Assembly: GCF_948472415.1 (NCBI RefSeq)
Contig: NZ_OX419519.1
Coordinates: 4,836,001 to 4,900,000, forward strand
From: Kitasatospora fiedleri
Lineage (GTDB): Bacteria > Actinomycetota > Actinomycetes > Streptomycetales > Streptomycetaceae
DNA: 64,000 nucleotides
Direction of reading: 5' to 3'
How positions within the stretch are numbered: the stretch's first letter is position 1; each line of letters begins with the position of its first letter. This document shows, one piece after another, positions 10,201 through 19,399 of the stretch. The notes below the pieces were generated by a model. That model worked only from the letters and a program-made list of their open reading frames with translations. It was not told the DNA's origin and searched no databases. A program made the translations under genes and the position numbers.

Positions 10201-11403
10201 TTGAGCGCGACCGGATGGATCAGGGACGTCCTCCACGGCCCCACCCCAGGCCCGGTACCGGGCACCGTCACCGGGACCTGGCCCAAGACCTCGCACGCCC
10301 TGCCGCTGATCGGCATGCTGCTGATCCTCTCCCTCGACCTGCTGACCGCCAGCCGGGTCAGCGTCGAGCCCGCCCTGACCGCCGTCCCCGCCCTCGCCGC
10401 CGTCGTCTCCCGCCGGACGTGGTACCCGCTGCTGACCGGCGCCCTGGCCGAGGCGTGCGCCTTCGGCACGGCCTGGTACCACGGCATCCTCGGCCAGTCC
10501 GTGCACACCGCCACCGTCGCCGCGATCATCGTCATCGCCGGCATCGGCCACCTCAGCGCCACCCTCCGGCTGCGGCAGGAACTCGCGCTCGCCGAGGCCC
10601 AGTTGGTCGCCGAGGTCGCCCGCCGGGTGCTGCTGCGCCCGGTCCCCGACCGGGTCGGGCCGGTCCGCGCCGCCGTCCGCTACGCCGCCGCCGCGGCGCA
10701 CGCCTCGATCGGCGGCGACCTGTACGAGGTGGTCAACACCCGGCACGGCGTGCGCGCCGTGATGGGCGACGTGCGCGGCAAGGGGCTGGCCGCCGTCGAG
10801 ACCGCCGCCGCCGTGCTCGGCGCGTTCCGCGAGGCCGCCCACCAGGAGCCCGCGCTGGAGCGGGTGGCCGGCTGGCTGGCCGTCAGCCTGGACCGGGCCC
10901 TGCACGAGAACGACCACCCCGGCGTCGAGGAGGAGTTCGTCACCCTGGTGCTGGTCGGCGTCCGCCCCGACGGCGTCCTGGAGATCGCCAACTGCGGCCA
11001 CCCGCCGCCGGTCCTGCTCCGCGGCGAGGAGCCGCCGCACCTGCTGGCCGCCGACGAGACCGTCCCCCCGCTGGGCGTGCTCGACCCCGAGGACGTCTGC
11101 CCGCCGCTGCAACCGGTCGAGCTCCGGTCCGGCGACCGCCTGCTGCTCTACACCGACGGCGTCATCGAGGCGCGGGACCACGGCGGCGCCTTCTACCCGC
11201 TCACCGACCGGCTCCCGCTGCTCGCCGACGACGGCCCCGGCGACGTCCTGCAGCGCCTGCACGACGACGTGGTCCGGCACGTCGGCCACAAGCTCGGCGA
11301 CGACGCGGCGATGCTGCTGCTCCAGTTCGACCCCGTGGCGCTGCCCGCCCAGGCGGCCCCCCGGGACCCGGGGGCCGCGGTGGGCACCGGGGCCGACGCC
11401 TGA
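10201..11403 (+). CDS. Membrane-anchored PP2C-type (SpoIIE/RsbU family) protein phosphatase
   Basis: 400 residues. About four N-terminal membrane segments (residues 30-125, including LPLIGMLLILSLDLL and ATVAAIIVIAGIG) are followed by a SpoIIE-type phosphatase domain. Metal-binding motifs are visible: GGDLYEV, GDVRGKG, LYTDGVIEARD and a final GDDAAMLLL. Such phosphatases dephosphorylate anti-anti-sigma factors in partner-switching pathways, and streptomycetes carry dozens of them. No kinase or antagonist gene is adjacent, so the target is unknown. The start is TTG at 10201 behind GGAGAG. The gene is convergent with the next one, 14 bases apart. Confidence 0.88.
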   Translation: MSATGWIRDVLHGPTPGPVPGTVTGTWPKTSHALPLIGMLLILSLDLLTASRVSVEPALTAVPALAAVVSRRTWYPLLTGALAEACAFGTAWYHGILGQSVHTATVAAIIVIAGIGHLSATLRLRQELALAEAQLVAEVARRVLLRPVPDRVGPVRAAVRYAAAAAHASIGGDLYEVVNTRHGVRAVMGDVRGKGLAAVETAAAVLGAFREAAHQEPALERVAGWLAVSLDRALHENDHPGVEEEFVTLVLVGVRPDGVLEIANCGHPPPVLLRGEEPPHLLAADETVPPLGVLDPEDVCPPLQPVELRSGDRLLLYTDGVIEARDHGGAFYPLTDRLPLLADDGPGDVLQRLHDDVVRHVGHKLGDDAAMLLLQFDPVALPAQAAPRDPGAAVGTGADA

Positions 11404-11417
11404 CCCCCGGGCGCTGA

Positions 11418-12326
11418 TCAGACCTCGACCTCGACCACCAGCGGCCGGTGGTCGGAGACCCCGGTGCGGGGCGCCGAGACCGAGCCGACGGTGTTGCGCG
11501 GAACGCCGATGCCCAGGATGTGGTCGAACTGGACGGTCGGCCGGTGCGCGGGGTAGGTCGGCGTGCGGGCCAGGTCGTACCAGCCCTGCAGCCGGGTGCG
11601 CCGCGCGGTGCGGACGCGCTCGCGCCGCGCCGTGCGCTGGATCGCGTGCGCCGAGCCGAGCACGGTGCGCGGCACCGCGCCGATCAGGTTGAAGTCGCCG
11701 AGCACCAGGTAGGGCTGCGGCAGGTCGGCGATCCAGCGCCGGATCGCGGCCAGCTGCCCGACGTTCCACCCCGGCACGAACGACAGGTGCGCCGCCACCA
11801 CGGTGAACTCCCCGCCCGGCCCGGCCAGCACCGCCGCCAGCGCCGCCCGCGGCTCGTCCGGGACGGGCGTCAGCCCGCGCCGCCCGGCCACCCGCAGCGG
11901 CAGGCCGAAGGGCGCGGGCGCGAACCGGCGGGCCCGCCAGTGCAGCACCGGCAGCCGGGTGAGCAGTGCGGTGCCGTACGAGGGCCGGGCGGTGTCGGCC
12001 AGGTCGGCGGGCCCGTAGACGGCCAGGCCGGGCCGCTCCGGGTCGGGCACCCAGCCCGCCGAGGGGGCGGGGACGCCGTGCAGCGCGGCGGCGAAGCGCC
12101 AGTCCGCGGCGCCCATCGCCTTCGCGGCGACGGCCGCCTGGTCGACCAGGCCGGAGCGCTCCTGGTGGCGGTCGACCTCCTGGAGGGCGAGCACGTCGGC
12201 GTCGAGCGAGGCGACGGCCTCGGCCAGCGGGCCGCCCGGATCGGCGGGCCGGGGCGCCGGGCTGCCGTCGGGGGCGAGCGGTTGGCCGTGCAGCAGGTTG
12301 TACGTGGCGATCCGCAGTGTGGTCAC
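11418..12326 (-). CDS. Endonuclease/exonuclease/phosphatase (EEP) family protein
   Basis: 302 residues from the GTG at 12326. EEP fold motifs are in order: IATYNLLHG at the N-terminus, LALQEVDRH, LVLGDFNLIG and a C-terminal SDHRPLVVEVEV with the catalytic SDH. Family members are Mg-dependent phosphodiesterases acting on nucleic acids or lipids; the substrate is not predictable here. The frame extends upstream to 12383, but the family match begins at TTLRIATYN. It diverges from the PadR gene with a 77-bp gap. Confidence 0.82.
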   Translation of the reverse strand: MTTLRIATYNLLHGQPLAPDGSPAPRPADPGGPLAEAVASLDADVLALQEVDRHQERSGLVDQAAVAAKAMGAADWRFAAALHGVPAPSAGWVPDPERPGLAVYGPADLADTARPSYGTALLTRLPVLHWRARRFAPAPFGLPLRVAGRRGLTPVPDEPRAALAAVLAGPGGEFTVVAAHLSFVPGWNVGQLAAIRRWIADLPQPYLVLGDFNLIGAVPRTVLGSAHAIQRTARRERVRTARRTRLQGWYDLARTPTYPAHRPTVQFDHILGIGVPRNTVGSVSAPRTGVSDHRPLVVEVEV

Positions 12327-12366
12327 GCCGTCGACCGTACCGGGCCCGGGTGAACGGCCCGGCGGC

Positions 12367-12406
12367 TTGAGGGTGGCGGGCATACCGGGTATACATACTC
12401 GGTATG
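12367..12406 (+). promoter_or_regulatory. padR promoter and overlapping operator (leaderless transcript)
   Basis: TTGAGG (12367-12372), a 17-bp spacer and TATACA (12390-12395) form a good sigma-70-type promoter ending 8 nt before the ATG, so the mRNA is predicted leaderless. The inverted repeat CATACCG (12381-12387) and CGGTATG (12400-12406) spans the -10, the start point and the start codon. This resembles a PadR operator and suggests autorepression. Confidence 0.6.
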
Positions 12407-13015
12407 TCGATCCGTCACGGCCTGCTCGCCCTGCTCGACCAGGGCCCGCGCTACGGCTACCAGCTGAGATCCGAGTTCGAGGCCCGCACCGGGGCGACCT
12501 GGCCGCTCAACGTCGGCCAGGTGTACACCACGCTGGGCCGCCTGGAGCGCGACGGGCTGGTGGAGGCCGCCGGCGAGGACGACGAGGGCCACCAGTTCTA
12601 CTCCGTCACCGACGAGGGACGCGCGGAACTGCGCCGGTGGTTCGACACCCCGGTGCCGCGCACCAACCCGCCGCGCGACGAACTGGCGATCAAGCTGGCG
12701 ATGGCGGTGACCATCCCCGGCGTGGACGTGGCCGCGGTCGTGCACGGCCAGCGCCGGCACAGCATGCAGGCGCTCCAGGACTACACCCGGCTCAAGGGCC
12801 GGGCGCTGGCCGCGGACGACGGCTCCGGCAAGGACCTGGCCTGGCTGCTGGTGCTGGAGCAGCTGATCTTCCAGACCGAGGCGGAGATCCGCTGGCTGGA
12901 CCACTGCGAGTCCCGGCTCGCCCAGCACGCCGAACGCGCCGCCGCCCCGTCCGAACCCGCCGCCGCGCCGCCCGCCCGGCGCGCCGCCAAGAGCCGCGAC
13001 CGCGGCCGCATCTGA
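12404..13015 (+). CDS. PadR-family transcriptional regulator
   Basis: 203 residues. The N-terminal winged helix is typical of PadR (MSIRHGLLALLDQGPRYGYQL; NVGQVYTTLGRLERDGLVE; YSVTDEGRAELRRWF), with a C-terminal Vir-like dimerisation helix (about 100-180) and a disordered Ala/Arg-rich tail. It is followed after 16 bases by the ABC transporter genes, which it probably represses in response to an exported ligand. The palindrome over its own start codon supports autoregulation. Confidence 0.92.
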   Translation: MSIRHGLLALLDQGPRYGYQLRSEFEARTGATWPLNVGQVYTTLGRLERDGLVEAAGEDDEGHQFYSVTDEGRAELRRWFDTPVPRTNPPRDELAIKLAMAVTIPGVDVAAVVHGQRRHSMQALQDYTRLKGRALAADDGSGKDLAWLLVLEQLIFQTEAEIRWLDHCESRLAQHAERAAAPSEPAAAPPARRAAKSRDRGRI

Positions 13016-13031
13016 ACCTCCTGGGGGAGTG

Positions 13032-13796
13032 ATGACCGAACAACTCAAGCCGGCCGAGCCCGTGCTGCACCTCGACCAGGTCAGCCGGACGCACGGCCAG
13101 GGCGCGGCCCAGGTGCACGCGCTGCGCGCCGTCGACCTGCGGGTCTACCCCGGCGAACTGGTCGCCGTGATGGGCCCCTCCGGCTCCGGCAAGTCCACCC
13201 TGCTGACCCTGGCCGGCGGCCTGGACAGCCCCACCGGCGGCCGGGTGGTCGTCGAGGGCACCGTCCTGGGCGACCTGGACCGCAGGAAGCTGGCCGCCGT
13301 CCGCCGCCGCTCGGTGGGCTACGTGTTCCAGGACTACAACCTGATCCCCGCGCTCACCGCCGCCGAGAACATCGCGCTGCCCCGGGAACTGGACGGGGTC
13401 TCCGCCCGCGCCGCCCGCCGGGAGGCGCTCACCGCGCTCGAGGAGCTCGGCATCGCCGAGCTCGCCGACCGCTTCCCCGACGACATGTCCGGCGGCCAGC
13501 AGCAGCGCGTCGCCATCGCCCGCGCCCTGATCGGCGACCGCCGCCTGGTGCTCGCCGACGAGCCCACCGGCGCGCTGGACTCCACCACCGGCGAGTCCGT
13601 GCTCGCCGTGCTGCGCGCCCGCTGCGACGCCGGCGCCGCCGCGATGATGGTCACCCACGAGGCCCGGCACGCCGCCTGGGCGGACCGGGTGGTGTTCCTG
13701 CGCGACGGCCTGCTGGTCGACGAGACCGCCCGGCAGGACGCCGGCAGCCTGCTGGTCACCGCCGCCACCAACGCGCGGAAGGACGGACAGCGGTGA
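13032..13796 (+). CDS. ABC transporter ATP-binding protein (MacB/LolD type)
   Basis: 254 residues. Walker A GPSGSGKST (about residue 45), the Q-loop (FQDYNLIP), signature SGGQQQRVAIARAL, Walker B LVLADEPTGALD and the H-loop TH are all present. The sequence type matches ATPases that pair with FtsX/MacB-like permeases in mechanotransmission or antimicrobial-peptide export. A GTG at 13029 directly precedes the ATG, so the exact start is uncertain by one codon. It overlaps the permease gene by 4 bases (GTGA). Confidence 0.92.
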   Translation: MTEQLKPAEPVLHLDQVSRTHGQGAAQVHALRAVDLRVYPGELVAVMGPSGSGKSTLLTLAGGLDSPTGGRVVVEGTVLGDLDRRKLAAVRRRSVGYVFQDYNLIPALTAAENIALPRELDGVSARAARREALTALEELGIAELADRFPDDMSGGQQQRVAIARALIGDRRLVLADEPTGALDSTTGESVLAVLRARCDAGAAAMMVTHEARHAAWADRVVFLRDGLLVDETARQDAGSLLVTAATNARKDGQR

Positions 13797-16621
13797 AGCT
13801 GACCGCCTGGCGCGCCGCCCTGCGGATCGCCCGCCGCGACGCCGCCCGCGCCAAGGGCCGCAGCGCCCTGGTGCTGGCGATGATCGCGCTGCCGGTGCTC
13901 GGCGTGGCCGGCGTGGACGTGATCGCCCGCAGCGCCCAGCTCGAACCGGCCGAGAAGGCCGCCCGGCAGATGGGCACCGCCCAGGCGTACGTCACCATGT
14001 CGCAGCGCGGCGGCAGCATCCTCCAGGACCCCCCGGGCGAGAACACCGTCAGCCAGGTGCCCGACCAGGACCGGCCGCAGACCGCCGCGCAGAAGCGCAG
14101 CGCCGACACCGACCCCGCGCGGCTGCTCACCGAACTGCTGCCCGGCGCGGTGCTGGTGCCGACCGACAACGACACCGGCACCACGACCACCACCAGGGAA
14201 GGGCGGATGCAGGTCACCCTCGACGAGGCCGACCTGACCGACCCGGTGTGGCGGGGCAAGCTGAACGTGGTGGCCGGCGCCGCCCCCACCCGGCCCGACC
14301 AGATCGCCGCCACCCGGGGCTTCCTGGACCGCTCCGACCTGCGGGTCGGCGACCGCACCGCGATCCACGGCCTGGACTCCACGCCGTACACCATCACCGC
14401 CGTCGTCGAGGACCCGCACTACCTGGACCGGAACATGCTGTACGGCCGCCCCGGCGCGGTGTTCGCCCCGATGGCGCAGGCCGATCCGGCGGTCGCCGAC
14501 AGCGGCCGGGTGCGCAACGGCAGCAGCTGGCTGGTCAAGCTGCCCGCCGGGGCCCGGGTGGACTGGTCCAAGGTGCGGGAACTCAACGACCACGGCTTCA
14601 CGGTGGTCTCCCGGGCCGTCCTGCTGGACCCGCCGGCCCGCTCCGAGGTGCCCTACTACGCGGCCGAGCAGTCCTCCTCCTCGGCCGTGAGCAAGACCGC
14701 GCTGGCGATCGCCGCCATGGTGCCCGGCATGGCGCTGCTGGAGATCGTGCTGCTGGCCGGACCGGCGTTCGCGGTCGGCGCCCGCCGCTCGCGCCGCCAG
14801 CTCGGCCTGCTCGCGGCCGGCGGCGGCGACCGCGCGCACGTCCGGGCGGTGGTGCTGGCCGGCGGCGCGGTGCTGGGCAGCGGCGGCGCCGTGCTCGGCC
14901 TGCTGGGCGGCGTGGGCCTGGTCGGCCTGTTCCGCGGACAGCTCGAACACCTGGCCGGACAGCGCTTCGGCCACCTCGACGTGCAGCCCCTCGACCTGCT
15001 CGGCGTCGCCCTGATCGGCCTGGTCACCGGCCTGCTCGCGGCCGTGGTCCCCGCCGTCCAGGCGTCCCGGCAGGACGTCATCGCCGCCCTCACCGGCCGC
15101 GGCGACAGCAAGCCCGCCAACCGGACCGTCGCCGTGATCGGCGCGGTGATGGTGGCCGGCGGCACCGCGCTGGCCCTGCTCTGCGCGATCGGCAACACCG
15201 CCGTCGTGGCCGGCCTGCTCGGCGGCTCGGTGATCGCCGAACTCGGCATGCTGCTGTGCACCCCGGTGCTGATCGGCCTGTTCGGGCGGCTCGGCCGCCA
15301 CCTGCCGCTCAGCCCCCGGCTCGCGCTGCGCGACTCGGTGCGCCACCGCGGCCGCACCGCGCCCGCCGTGGCCGCCGTGATGGCCGCCGTGGCCGGCGCC
15401 GTCGCGGTCGGCATCTACCACGCCAGCGACGTCGAGAAGCAGCGCCAGGACTACCGGCCCACCCTGCCGTCCGGCGCGGTCGCGCTCTACCAGCCCTCCG
15501 GACCGGCCGACGACCCCGGCCGCTTCCCGATGCTGCTCCAGTCGGTGGAGACCCACCTGGACGGGCTCGGCCGGCGCGCCGACGTGCAGGAGATGACCGC
15601 GCTGCCCGGCGACTGCACGACCGGCTACCTGTGCGGCTACGTCCGGGCCGTGAAGCCGCCGGACAAGCGCTGCCCGGCCGACGACGTCCAGGACCCGGAC
15701 AAGGCCCGCGCGTACCAGGACGACCCCCGGTGCGCCGTCGAGCGCGGCCTGCCCGAGTACCCGACCAGCTTCTTCGGCGACACCCTGGTCGGCGACGCCG
15801 CCCTGCTGCACAACCTGCTCGACGTGCACGACCCGGCCGCCGAACAGGCGCTGGCCGCGGGCAAGGCCCTGGTCTTCCGGCCCGGCTTCGTCACCGACGG
15901 CAAGCTGTACCTGCGCGCCGAGGAGCAGCCCACCCAGGCGCAGACCGACGCCGGGGACTACCAGGGCAAGCAGCGGGACGTCGCCGTCGACGCGGTGGAG
16001 GTGCACGCCTCCGTCCCGTTCGCGGTGACGGTGCTGAGCCCGCAGGCCGCGCAGAAGGCCGGACTGGGCGTGCGCGGGGCCGGCTCGCTGTGGAAGCCCG
16101 CCGGGACGCTGTCCGACAAGAGCGTCCAGAAGGCCACCGCCGACCTCGCCAAGCTCGACGGCAACGCCTACCTGACCGTCGAGCAGGGCTTCAAGCCCGA
16201 GACCGACGTGCTGACCCTCGGCCTGACCGGCTTCGCCGGCCTGGTCGCCCTCGGTGCGGCCGGCATCGCCACCGGCCTGGCCGCCGCCGACTCCCAGCAG
16301 GACCTGGCCACGCTGGCCGCGGTCGGCGCGTCCGGCGGCATCCGGCGGCGGCTGTCCGGCTTCCAGTGCGGGGTGATCGCCGCGATGGGAGCGGTGCTCG
16401 GCCTGGTCTGCGGCGCCGTCCCGGCCCTGGCCCTGCGGCTGCTGGAGGCCCGCAACTCGACGGTCTGGGTCAACGGCGTGCCGGCCGGCCACGAGGACCC
16501 GGTCATCGCGGTCCCGTGGGCGAACCTGGCCGGGCTGCTGATCGGCCTGCCGCTGGTCGCGGTGCTGCTGGCCGCGGTGCTCACCCGCTCCCGGATCGGA
16601 CTGACCCGCCGGGCCGGGTGA
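13793..16621 (+). CDS. FtsX/MacB-like ABC transporter permease
   Basis: 942 residues. The N-terminal membrane helix (ALVLAMIALPVLGVAGV) is followed by a large extracytoplasmic domain. Two FtsX modules come next, with membrane segments around 300-420 and 440-545 (LALAIAAMVPGMALLEIVLLAG; AAVVPAVQASR), then a second extracytoplasmic domain and C-terminal helices (about 815-940). It forms the transporter with the preceding ATPase. The GTG start overlaps the ATPase stop. Two copies of a GC-rich hairpin follow. Confidence 0.88.
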   Translation: MKLTAWRAALRIARRDAARAKGRSALVLAMIALPVLGVAGVDVIARSAQLEPAEKAARQMGTAQAYVTMSQRGGSILQDPPGENTVSQVPDQDRPQTAAQKRSADTDPARLLTELLPGAVLVPTDNDTGTTTTTREGRMQVTLDEADLTDPVWRGKLNVVAGAAPTRPDQIAATRGFLDRSDLRVGDRTAIHGLDSTPYTITAVVEDPHYLDRNMLYGRPGAVFAPMAQADPAVADSGRVRNGSSWLVKLPAGARVDWSKVRELNDHGFTVVSRAVLLDPPARSEVPYYAAEQSSSSAVSKTALAIAAMVPGMALLEIVLLAGPAFAVGARRSRRQLGLLAAGGGDRAHVRAVVLAGGAVLGSGGAVLGLLGGVGLVGLFRGQLEHLAGQRFGHLDVQPLDLLGVALIGLVTGLLAAVVPAVQASRQDVIAALTGRGDSKPANRTVAVIGAVMVAGGTALALLCAIGNTAVVAGLLGGSVIAELGMLLCTPVLIGLFGRLGRHLPLSPRLALRDSVRHRGRTAPAVAAVMAAVAGAVAVGIYHASDVEKQRQDYRPTLPSGAVALYQPSGPADDPGRFPMLLQSVETHLDGLGRRADVQEMTALPGDCTTGYLCGYVRAVKPPDKRCPADDVQDPDKARAYQDDPRCAVERGLPEYPTSFFGDTLVGDAALLHNLLDVHDPAAEQALAAGKALVFRPGFVTDGKLYLRAEEQPTQAQTDAGDYQGKQRDVAVDAVEVHASVPFAVTVLSPQAAQKAGLGVRGAGSLWKPAGTLSDKSVQKATADLAKLDGNAYLTVEQGFKPETDVLTLGLTGFAGLVALGAAGIATGLAAADSQQDLATLAAVGASGGIRRRLSGFQCGVIAAMGAVLGLVCGAVPALALRLLEARNSTVWVNGVPAGHEDPVIAVPWANLAGLLIGLPLVAVLLAAVLTRSRIGLTRRAG

Positions 16622-16649
16622 GCCGGGCGCGGGGGGACCGGCCCCGGGG

Positions 16650-16700
16650 CCGCGGCGGGGGCCGCGGTGGGGCCGGGCGGACCGCGGCGGGGGCCGCGGT
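16650..16700. terminator. Tandem duplicate hairpin terminator
   Basis: CCGCGGcgggggCCGCGGT occurs twice, at 16650-16668 and 16682-16700. Each copy folds into a 6-bp all-GC stem with a CGGGGG loop. The pair lies just past the permease stop; the rest of the 160-bp gap to the dipeptidase is very GC-rich with no other signal seen. Confidence 0.5.
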
Positions 16701-16783
16701 GCGGGGACCGGGGCGGGTGACCGTGCTCACGGCCGGGGGAGGCCGTGGGCACGCACCCGTCCGGGCGAACTAAAGTCGTCCGT

Positions 16784-18181
16784 ATGACGAAAACCCCGGA
16801 CAGCGCCGTCCGCTCCTACATCGACCGGCACGAGGACGCCTTCCTGGCCGACCTCGCCGACTGGCTGCGCATCCCCTCGGTCTCCGCCGACCCGGACCGG
16901 GCGGGCGAGGTCCGCCGCTCCGCCGAGTGGCTGGCCGAGAAGCTGCGGGCGACCGGTTTCCCGGTCGCCGAGGTGTGGGAGACGGACGGGCTGCCGGCGG
17001 TGTTCGCCGAGTGGCCCTCCGGCGAGGAGGGCGCGCCGACCGTGCTGGTCTACGGCCACCACGACGTGCAGCCCGCCGCCCGCGAGGACGGCTGGGACAC
17101 CGACCCGTTCGAGCCCACCGTGGTCGGCCGCCGGCTGTACGCGCGCGGCGCCGCCGACGACAAGGGCCAGGTCTTCTTCCACACCCTGGGCGTGCGCGCC
17201 CACCTGGCCGCCACCGGCCGCACCGCGCCCGCGGTCAACCTCAAGCTGCTGGTCGAGGGCGAGGAGGAGTCCGGCTCGCCGAACTTCGCCGCCCTGGTGC
17301 GCCGCGAGGCCGAGCGGCTGGCCGCCGACGTGGTGATCATCTCCGACACCGGGATGTGGTCCGAGACCACCCCGACCGTCTGCACCGGCATGCGCGGCCT
17401 GGCCGACTGCCAGATCGACCTGTACGGCCCGGACAGCGACATCCACTCCGGCTCCTTCGGCGGCGCCGTCCCCAACCCGGCCGCGGTGGCCGCCGAACTC
17501 GCCGCCGGCCTGCACGACGCCGACCGCAGGGTCGCGGTGCCCGGCTTCTACGACGGCGTCGTCGAACTCACCGACCAGGAGCGGGCGCTCTTCGCCGAAC
17601 TGCCCTTCGACGAGCAGCGGTGGCTGGAGGTCGCCAAGTCGCACGGCACCCTGGGCGAGGCCGGCTACACCACCCTGGAGCGGGTCTGGGCCCGGCCGAC
17701 CGCCGAGGTCAACGGCATCTGGGGCGGCTACACCGGCCCCGGCGGCAAGACCATCGTCCCGGCCGAGGCGCACCTGAAGCTGTCCTTCCGGCTGGTCGCC
17801 GGGCAGGAGGTGGAGAAGGTCCGGGAGTCCGTCGCGGCCTGGGTTTCCGAGCGGGTCCCGACGGGAATCCGGTACGAGATCGTCTTCCCCGGCGCGACCC
17901 GCCCCTGCCTGACGCCGCTGGACCACCCGGCGCTCCGGTCCACCGTCCGGGCGATGGAGCGGGCCTTCGAGCAGAAGATCCTGTTCACCCGCGAGGGGGG
18001 CTCCGGCCCGGCCGCCGACCTCCAGGACGTGCTGGGAGCGCCGGTGCTCTTCCTCGGCATCTCGGTCCCCTCGGACGGCTGGCACTCGATCAACGAGAAG
18101 GTGGAGCTCGACCTGCTGCGCAAGGGCGTCGAGACCTCCGCCCACCTGTGGGGCGACCTCGCGGAGAACTTCCGACCGTGA
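16784..18181 (+). CDS. M20-family metallopeptidase (dipeptidase)
   Basis: 465 residues. M20/ArgE motifs are clear: VYGHHDVQPA with the first metal His (about 92), RGAADDKGQ with the bridging Asp, LVEGEEESGSPN with the catalytic and metal Glu pair, and SINEKVELD near the C-terminus. A lid/dimerisation insert lies at about 210-320. The protein is a cytosolic di-zinc peptidase acting on dipeptides or related amides. The ATG at 16784 was chosen because the upstream in-frame sequence is low-complexity. Confidence 0.9.
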   Translation: MTKTPDSAVRSYIDRHEDAFLADLADWLRIPSVSADPDRAGEVRRSAEWLAEKLRATGFPVAEVWETDGLPAVFAEWPSGEEGAPTVLVYGHHDVQPAAREDGWDTDPFEPTVVGRRLYARGAADDKGQVFFHTLGVRAHLAATGRTAPAVNLKLLVEGEEESGSPNFAALVRREAERLAADVVIISDTGMWSETTPTVCTGMRGLADCQIDLYGPDSDIHSGSFGGAVPNPAAVAAELAAGLHDADRRVAVPGFYDGVVELTDQERALFAELPFDEQRWLEVAKSHGTLGEAGYTTLERVWARPTAEVNGIWGGYTGPGGKTIVPAEAHLKLSFRLVAGQEVEKVRESVAAWVSERVPTGIRYEIVFPGATRPCLTPLDHPALRSTVRAMERAFEQKILFTREGGSGPAADLQDVLGAPVLFLGISVPSDGWHSINEKVELDLLRKGVETSAHLWGDLAENFRP

Positions 18182-18242
18182 CGACGCGCCCCGCACCTGC
18201 CGCACCTGCCGCACCTGCCGTACTGAAGCGAAGCGAACGGGG

Positions 18243-19184
18243 ATGGACGAGTTGAGCAGCGCACCCGACACCAAGCACCTCGCGCTGGCCCGGGCCGGGG
18301 TGGACCGGGCGGCGCACCGCCGGCTGGACGAGCCGTGGCTGGCCGCGGCCTGGAGCCACCCCAGCACCCGGGTGCTGCCGATCGCCGGCGGCGAGGCGTT
18401 CGTGGTCGACACCGCGGACCGCACCGAACTGGTGCTGCTGCCCTCCTTCGAGGCCCCGGTGACCGGCGATCGGTACTTCCTGGGCACCGACGAGGACGGC
18501 ACCCACTACTTCGCGCTGGACTGCGAGTCGCTGCCCGGCCGGCTCGACGGCGACGCCCGCCCGGCCGGCCTGCGCGAGGTCGGCAGCGCCCTCTCCGACC
18601 GGGACTCCGGGCTGCTGGTGCACGCCGTCGCCCTGGAGCACTGGCACCGGCTGCACTCCTTCTGCTCCCGCTGCGGCCACCGCACCGAGAAGGCCGGGGC
18701 CGGCCACCTGCGCCGCTGCACCTCCTGCGCGGCCGAGCACTACCCGCGCACCGACCCGGCGGTGATCATGCTGATCACCGACCCCGAGGACCGCTGCCTG
18801 CTGGGCCGCCAGGCGCTCTGGCCGGAGGGCCGCTGGTCCACGCTGGCCGGGTTCGTCGAGCCCGGCGAGTCGATCGAGCAGGCGGTGGTCCGCGAGGTGC
18901 TGGAGGAGGCCGGGGTCCGGGTCGGCGAGGTCGCGTACGTGGCCAGCCAGCCCTGGCCGTTCCCGTCCAGCCTGATGCTCGGCTTCCTCGGCCGGGCGCT
19001 GCCCGGGGGCACCGGGATCACCGTGGACGGCGAGGAGCTGTCCGAGGCCCGCTGGTTCACCCGGGAGGAACTGCGGGCCGGGATGGCCGCCGGGGAGATC
19101 CTGCCGCCGTCCGGCATCTCGATCGCCCGGTACCTGGTCGAACTCTGGTACGGCGAACCGCTGCCGGCGGCCGCCCGCTGGTGA
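18243..19184 (+). CDS. nudC: NAD(+) diphosphatase / RNA decapping NUDIX hydrolase NudC
   Basis: 313 residues with the full NudC layout. An N-terminal domain is followed by a zinc ribbon (CSRCGHRTEK...CTSCAAEHYPR, about 140-165). The Nudix box GFVEPGESIEQAVVREVLEEAGV (about 203-225) and the NudC-specific SQPWPFP motif follow. NudC cleaves NAD(H) to NMN and AMP and removes NAD caps from RNA. The gene follows the dipeptidase by 61 bases on the same strand. A strong hairpin ends the unit. Confidence 0.92.
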   Translation: MDELSSAPDTKHLALARAGVDRAAHRRLDEPWLAAAWSHPSTRVLPIAGGEAFVVDTADRTELVLLPSFEAPVTGDRYFLGTDEDGTHYFALDCESLPGRLDGDARPAGLREVGSALSDRDSGLLVHAVALEHWHRLHSFCSRCGHRTEKAGAGHLRRCTSCAAEHYPRTDPAVIMLITDPEDRCLLGRQALWPEGRWSTLAGFVEPGESIEQAVVREVLEEAGVRVGEVAYVASQPWPFPSSLMLGFLGRALPGGTGITVDGEELSEARWFTREELRAGMAAGEILPPSGISIARYLVELWYGEPLPAAARW

Positions 19185-19215
19185 CGCCCGGCGCCCGGCG
19201 CCGGTGCTTCCCGCC

Positions 19216-19253
19216 CGACGGGGGCGTACGGAGAGATCCGTACGCCCCCGTCG
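19216..19253. terminator. 17-bp perfect hairpin terminator with GAGA loop
   Basis: CGACGGGGGCGTACGGA (19216-19232) and TCCGTACGCCCCCGTCG (19237-19253) pair without mismatch around a GAGA tetraloop. It stands 31 nt after the nudC stop and lacks a U-tract. Confidence 0.8.
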
Positions 19254-19386
19254 TGCGTCCGCCGGGGGGCCGCGGGCGGTCGGCCGGAATGGTTCGGGCG
19301 CACCCGGAACGTTCCGGCGGGGTTTCCCGAACTCCGTTCCCCGGCACGGTTGTCGCATTCCGCTGAAACCGCGCGAGCCCACTGGC

Positions 19387-19392
19387 TACATT
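19387..19392 (+). promoter_or_regulatory. -10 element of the GntR gene (leaderless mRNA)
   Basis: TACATT ends 7 nt before the GTG at 19400, the spacing of a leaderless transcript, and no ribosome site precedes the GTG. No convincing -35 is visible. A GGAAT-N20-GTT pair upstream is two bases too wide for a standard SigR promoter. Confidence 0.4.
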
Positions 19393-19399
19393 CACTCGC

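Noticed and set aside
19287..19320. GGAAT...GTT upstream of the GntR gene as a SigR promoter
   Set aside because: The spacer is 20 bp rather than 18-19, and a leaderless -10 element closer to the gene explains the start better.
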